This document shows, piece by piece, positions 32,325 to 35,573 of a stretch of DNA of 35,573 bases. Each line of letters begins with the position of its first letter. Within the stretch, counting starts at the first letter, position 1. The position numbers were made by a program, and so were the translations under genes. Below the pieces are notes generated by a model that saw only the letters and a program-made list of their open reading frames with translations, was not told the origin of the DNA and searched no databases. The stretch is from Paenibacillus kobensis NBRC 15729 (GTDB taxonomy: Bacteria > Bacillota > Bacilli > Paenibacillales > Paenibacillaceae). The stretch covers positions 1 to 35,573 of the forward strand of contig NZ_BILZ01000060.1 of assembly GCF_004000825.1 (NCBI RefSeq). Reading direction: 5' to 3'.

Positions 32325-32412
32325 GATAACGTTCTCGTATTCACGAACCCTCACTGGCTTAAGTCGCGAATGCACCAGACCGTCAGACTTAGCCAGTCCA
32401 GAGTTGTCCGGC
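32325..32412 (-). repeat. attC-like element with extrahelical base
   Basis: Left arm TAACGTTCTCGTATTCACG (32327-32345) is near-identical to the 34662 copy. Inner arms ACTGGCTTAAGTC (32353-32365) and GACTTAGCCAGT (32386-32397) are complementary except for one extra T, like the bulged bases that give attC sites their strand polarity. The right outer arm is missing; the next gene stops 12 bp away. Confidence 0.65.
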
Positions 32413-32423
32413 TGCAATAAATA

Positions 32424-32804
32424 TTAAGAGTCTCTTTTTACGATTTTCATTTTCTTTGCTAGTACCCATCCATTAAAACCAATTGAAGAGCAGATTACAA
32501 AATATTCATACTGCTCTTTGACTAGCATTCCTCTCAGTTCATTTAAAGTTTCATAGGAAGTTGGCCAACAATAGGGTTTATGTCTTTCCAATAGTTCTAC
32601 ATTCCCTTCAACAAAACCCTCAATATCATAAGTATCAATATCTAATAAAACACTTCCCTGTAGTTGATCCTCAAATAAATGCGCCAAGACATCGGTAAAT
32701 TCTATCTTTAGTTTATTCTCGTTATACTCTGTATTAATAATAATAATACGATCTTTTAGATTGACTTCATAAGAAATCACTTCATAATCATGAACCGGAG
32801 CCAT
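32424..32804 (-). CDS. Orphan cassette protein, 126 aa
   Basis: Cytosolic alpha/beta protein. ATG at 32804 has GAGTGAGG at 9 nt. The sequence includes YEVISYEVNLKDRIIIINTEY and FTDVLAHLFEDQLQGSVLLDIDTYDIEGFVEGN, seen in many Bacillales small orphans, often described as immunity-like. No motif for catalysis is visible. Flanked by dyad elements on both sides. Confidence 0.7.
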   Translation of the reverse strand: MAPVHDYEVISYEVNLKDRIIIINTEYNENKLKIEFTDVLAHLFEDQLQGSVLLDIDTYDIEGFVEGNVELLERHKPYCWPTSYETLNELRGMLVKEQYEYFVICSSIGFNGWVLAKKMKIVKRDS

Positions 32805-32818
32805 TAAGAATTACCTCA

Positions 32819-32976
32819 CTCTCTAATCGTCTCGGTGATTGTTTTGTAGTGTAGACTTAGTCATTCTCCATAAGACTACATAGGAAGGAATCTAGATTTG
32901 TGACATTAAAATGCTTTGAACTGCTGATGCCGGAGCGCGGTTGAAGAAGTCGATTCGATGCTTAAATATGGTGTTA
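32819..32976 (-). repeat. Degenerate attC-like element
   Basis: Right outer arm GATGCTTAAATATGGTGTTA (32957-32976) is a clear relative of GCGTGAATGTGGTGTTA at 34141. The left side (TAATCGTCTCGGTGATTG) is weak. Confidence 0.45.
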
Positions 32977-33018
32977 AAAGGTATCTCCAGCTTCGAGACT
33001 CCTCTTACAATCCTCTCA

Positions 33019-33936
33019 TCACTTATTTACAACTCCAAAGGGGACATGGACTGAAGGAAACGTTCTAGCTACACCTTCGATATGGCCTACTTGATCATCA
33101 AAGAAAATATGCGGCCTAAACACGCTTAGTACTCTAATCTTTTCAATTCCACCAAGAAAAAATGCCTCATCAACTCTAATATCAAGCTTTCTAAGTGTAG
33201 TAATTACTCTTTCATGAGCTGGCGCATTTCTAGCTGTTGCAATTGCCAGTCTGATTCTTGATTTATATTCCGGATTACTGTGATTCTTTTGAATTTCTCT
33301 TTGTTGCAACTTAGATATTTCAGTAAAGAACCGCATTAATGGTCCTGCCGGTAGTGGCTGACTGGCTAATTCTTTCTCATGAAAATGAAAATTTTCTAGA
33401 GCTCCGCTTTGAAAAATGGACTCGGCTGAATCATCAGCAATGATCCCGTCGAAGTCAAACGCTAAACGAATTTCATTATCCTCATTGTCATCAACATAAT
33501 CTGAAGGATAAATACATCCTGCAGGGTAACCATGTTCTACTGCTTCTTTTACATCTTTTGGGTTTCCGGATAAGAACAAGCTAGCGTTGAATGAATCCAT
33601 GTATTTAAACGGGTTATTCCCAGTAACAAATGCTGCTCTACTGATTCCTAACTCATAATGTTCAATTGACTTTAACACCCTCAATCCTGTATCAGGATCA
33701 TTCCTTGATAACAGAATTACTTCAACAAGTTGGTCCTCTGGAGTATTAATCTTCAGTAATCTTTTTATAAGAGGGAATGCAACACCTGGTGATAAAATAT
33801 CATTTTCTTTTTCTCTTTGATATGTGCGATATGCTTCTTCTCCATTATCTTTAAATACACGATCGGATTCTGTAAGATCAAATAGTGCGCTAGAGGCAAC
33901 TGCTATTACAAATTTACTTTCGATATCAAATGGCAT
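33019..33936 (-). CDS. Cytosolic 5'-nucleotidase, cN-I type (PF06189-like)
   Basis: 305 residues. Motif set of the 5'-nucleotidase family with a HAD fold: VIAVASSALFDLTESDRVF and GVAFPLIKRLLKIN, then HAD motif I AFDFDGIIADD, motif II IATARNAPAHERV and motif III IFFDDQVGHIEGV. It dephosphorylates nucleoside monophosphates, usually AMP or IMP type. ATG at 33936 has AAAGG upstream, and the TTG four codons earlier is too close to it. The upstream dyad ends about 47 nt before the start. Largest gene of the array and the only one with a clear enzyme role. Confidence 0.85.
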   Translation of the reverse strand: MPFDIESKFVIAVASSALFDLTESDRVFKDNGEEAYRTYQREKENDILSPGVAFPLIKRLLKINTPEDQLVEVILLSRNDPDTGLRVLKSIEHYELGISRAAFVTGNNPFKYMDSFNASLFLSGNPKDVKEAVEHGYPAGCIYPSDYVDDNEDNEIRLAFDFDGIIADDSAESIFQSGALENFHFHEKELASQPLPAGPLMRFFTEISKLQQREIQKNHSNPEYKSRIRLAIATARNAPAHERVITTLRKLDIRVDEAFFLGGIEKIRVLSVFRPHIFFDDQVGHIEGVARTFPSVHVPFGVVNK

Positions 33937-33982
33937 TATTATTATCAACCTTTCAATTTATTTCTGCACTTGCGGGAATCCC

Positions 33983-34160
33983 TAATAACGTCTAGTAATC
34001 ACGAGAACCCTGGCTGGCTTATGCGCGTCAGCGCGGGTTGTCAGACTTGGCGAAATTGAGTTCTCCACTTAACAAATAATTCTGTTGGAATATTTAATTC
34101 CTCAGATCCTTCCCATTGATCCATATACCTTTCAACAGAAGCGTGAATGTGGTGTTAGAT
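33983..34160 (-). repeat. attC-like element with ATCTAAC core and insertion
   Basis: On the minus strand it starts ATCTAACACC with arm ATTCACG (34143-34160) and ends with CGTGATTACTAGACGTTATTA (33983-34003). The outer arms share TAAC and TCACG. At 178 bp it is longer than the other copies; about 60 bp near 34080-34140 looks inserted. Confidence 0.55.
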
Positions 34161-34193
34161 GAAGTGGATGCCTCCTTGAAATTGCATACATTT

Positions 34194-34625
34194 TTATTCA
34201 TCTTTAAATTTATTGTTCTCAACCCAGTCCCAATACGTGGAAAATAATAAATCATGAATAAAATCTTCCCGATCTTCAATATCTTCTATCTCTTCAAATC
34301 TGCATTCGATTAATTCAACTTTTTCATAGTTCGAATCAGGAATATCACCCGATCCATCTATTATGTTAAAGAGATTAAATAATGGATACATACTTGCATT
34401 TATCATAATTTTCTTGAGTGTTTCTTCGATTCCAGGATTACTATCTAATACTTCAATTAATTTGTTTATCTCCGAGGTAGTGATTTCAACATTTGGAGGA
34501 TAGGAAACCATCTCTTGAAGTTTGTTATTACGAAGAGATTGAAATGACCAATCTGCTGATTCATGAATATCGTTGTGAAGGTAAAATAAGAGAGAATTCA
34601 AATGTTTTCCGTTTAACTTCTTCAT
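34194..34625 (-). CDS. Orphan cassette protein, 143 aa
   Basis: ATG at 34625 has AGGAGGC 8 nt upstream, and the GTTAGAT core of the upstream dyad lies only 34 nt before it, as in integron cassettes. The sequence is acidic and helical (INKLIEVLDSNPGIEETLKKIMINASMYPLFNLFNIIDGSGDIPDSNYEKVELIECRFEEIEDIEDREDF). No family is named with confidence; it looks like small immunity-type proteins. The longer frame to 34679 runs into the dyad and is rejected. Confidence 0.7.
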   Translation of the reverse strand: MKKLNGKHLNSLLFYLHNDIHESADWSFQSLRNNKLQEMVSYPPNVEITTSEINKLIEVLDSNPGIEETLKKIMINASMYPLFNLFNIIDGSGDIPDSNYEKVELIECRFEEIEDIEDREDFIHDLLFSTYWDWVENNKFKDE

Positions 34626-34658
34626 TAATATGCCTCCTAAACAGTCTGCATCCATTTC

Positions 34659-34781
34659 ATCTAACGTTCTTGTATTCACGAAACGACCCAGCTTTAGATA
34701 GCTCTTATCTTAGGCAGGGTCGTCTGTTGTCTGAGTATTCTTCCATGGGGTGGTAGCCCCGCAGTGAATAAAGTGTTATGC
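34659..34781 (-). repeat. Best attC-like element, 123 bp
   Basis: Cores ATCTAAC (34659-34665; GTTAGAT on the minus strand) and GTTATGC-like at the other end. Outer arms are TAACGTTCTTGTATTCAC (34662-34679) and GTGAATAAAGTGTTA (34764-34778). Inner stem ACGACCCAGCTTTAGAT (34683-34699) pairs with ATCTTAGGCAGGGTCGT (34707-34723), 14 of 17. Length and layout resemble Vibrio-type repeats. Confidence 0.7.
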
Positions 34782-34803
34782 GTAGTTACTCAAGATACCA
34801 GCT

Positions 34804-35352
34804 CTATTTTATGCTTTGGTATAAAAACTCAACTTCACCATCTAGCAAATATCGATATTCAAATAATTGCATTGTTCTTTCCCTAATTCTCTCCCGTATA
34901 ACCGTGCCTAGGCTTACCGATCCTTGTGTTCCAAGGTAACCATTATTAATAAATGTCTTCTCTACAAATTTTGCTTCCCTTAAGTGATACTGTAACCATT
35001 CTTTCTGCGATTCAATTAGTGCTTCTCTTGGTTCTCTATCCAACTTAGAAAGAAGCTTTTTATAGATTTGATTCAACTCTTTATCCCAAATCTCTGTATA
35101 TCTGCCTTCCAACGCCCCCCATGCTAATGTTGTAATATTCTCTTTGGATTTTCTAAATTCATTTTATTCCACTTCATAATCATGATCTATAGGATTTCGA
35201 AGCATTTCATCGTAAAATTCTCCTTTCAAATCTAAGTTCCCAATGCTCATGGATAACACTTCATTATTAGAAGGATCTGTTTGACCTTCAGTTATTTCTT
35301 TCGATTCTGTTCCATTACCTGTACTCACTACATCAATTATTATCTTTAATAT
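34804..35352 (-). pseudogene. LprI/DUF1311-like gene, disrupted
   Basis: The 3' 102 codons encode a DUF1311 (lysozyme-inhibitor LprI-type) domain: YTEIWDKELNQIYKKLLSKLDREPREALIESQKEWLQYHLREAKF and an RERTMQLFEYRYLLDG tail. The same frame continues upstream through NEFRKSKENITTLAWGALEG, an in-frame TAA at 35164-35166, then about 60 more codons (GNGTESKEITEGQTDPSNNEVLSMSIGNLDLKGEFYDEMLRNPIDHD) to a stop at 35353. The N-terminal signal or lipobox that LprI proteins need is absent. So the gene has lost its start and gained a stop. A TTG at 35112 could start a shorter product but has only a weak RBS-like GGGGGG. It is the outermost member of the array. Confidence 0.7.
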
Positions 35353-35447
35353 TTACCGGTAATGGCGCATAACTATATTATCTGCGAATATTATAATAAT
35401 TGGTATCTAAACAATTTCCAATTTTTTACCAATATTTTCTTTGAAAC

Positions 35448-35472
35448 AAAAAAAGAGACGGACAATCTTGTC
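35448..35472 (-). terminator. Terminator at the right edge of the array
   Basis: Minus strand GGGACAAGATTGTCCG-type hairpin (GGACAA-TC-TTGTCC core) followed by TCTTTTTTTG. It ends the gene entering from the right. Confidence 0.75.
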
Positions 35473-35489
35473 CCTCAATCCGTGTGTAT

Positions 35490-35573
35490 TTAGTTCCCCT
35501 CTTCATATCCCCTAGCATCCACTCCATACGCGCAGGCAAATCCGGGGTTCGCCCCTTTAACGGCTCCGCCAAG
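35490..35573 (-). CDS. Partial GC-rich coding tail, leaves the window
   Basis: A minus-strand frame of 27 codons plus TAA reading LGGAVKGANPGFACAYGVDA and ending RGYEEGN. It is GC-rich compared with the array and is followed by a terminator 18 bp on, so it is probably the 3' end of a core gene. Too short to name. Confidence 0.4.
   Translation of the reverse strand, partial: LGGAVKGANPGFACAYGVDARGYEEGN

Noticed and set aside
34094-34279. 61-codon minus-strand ORF
   Set aside because: It spans a dyad element and part of the next gene out of frame, with no RBS.
29150-35450. Prophage or IS-driven island
   Set aside because: No integrase, transposase, phage structural gene, terminal inverted repeats or tRNA target could be found in the array; the repeated feature is the inter-gene dyad itself.

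Overview
The window looks like a chromosomal segment of a Gram-positive Paenibacillaceae-type bacterium (Paenibacillus or Cohnella-like). This is inferred from strong GGAGG-type ribosome binding sites, sigma-A-like promoters, a TPP-riboswitch thiamine-salvage operon of the Bacillales kind (ylmB-tenA-thiZ-thiX-thiY), a monocistronic lgt and lipoprotein signals. Species cannot be fixed from sequence reading alone. The segment is a mosaic: GC-rich metabolic blocks (about 2.0-4.7, 8.8-13.4, 17.9-20.1 and 24.0-29.1 kb) alternate with AT-rich blocks of small, mostly orphan genes (0-1.9, 5.0-8.2, 13.7-16.5, 21.3-23.7 and 29.2-35.4 kb).

Left to right. A HEAT-like protein and a lipoprotein (0-1.9 kb) precede a TetR-controlled module (MFS exporter, TetR repressor, SnoaL-like protein) with five related operator boxes, two of them lying over the -35 hexamers of good promoters. 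AT-rich genes follow: an orphan, an SRPBCC protein, a GNAT acetyltransferase, and a two-gene secreted-protein operon divergent from a 54-aa membrane protein. A 65-bp sequence occurs identically at 1914 and 8503 and so brackets this whole stretch. The thiamine pyrimidine salvage operon (8.8-13.4 kb) is preceded by a TPP riboswitch, an attenuator hairpin and a clear promoter. A lone AT-rich SF1 helicase with a PD-(D/E)XK-like C-terminus lies next, then lgt and, divergently, katG. Two small orphans, a block of small cytosolic genes (membrane peptide, P-loop kinase, DUF5071 protein, a frameshifted orphan, an SH3-like orphan), a quinone-oxidoreductase-like MDR protein, and an AraC regulator divergent from a three-gene Gfo/Idh/MocA plus two TIM-barrel sugar operon fill 20.3-29.1 kb.

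The most unusual part is 29.15-35.45 kb. Every substantial gene is on the minus strand, is AT-rich, mostly has its own ribosome binding site and is separated from the next by an imperfect dyad element. Several elements share outer arms (TAACGTTCTYGTATTCACG on the left; GTGAATnnnGTGTTA on the right, plus strand) and an inner stem-loop. Some end in ATCTAAC/GTTAGAT or GTCTAAC/GTTAGAC cores that fit the RYYYAAC/GTTRRRY attC core of integrons, and the next start codon usually lies 30-50 nt beyond the element. The array contains decayed members (an LprI-like gene with an in-frame stop, a seven-codon remnant with a good RBS). No integrase gene is visible, so the best description is a candidate integron-like gene-cassette array (CALIN-like) in a Firmicute. 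A GC-rich coding tail at 35.49 kb with its own terminator marks the right edge.
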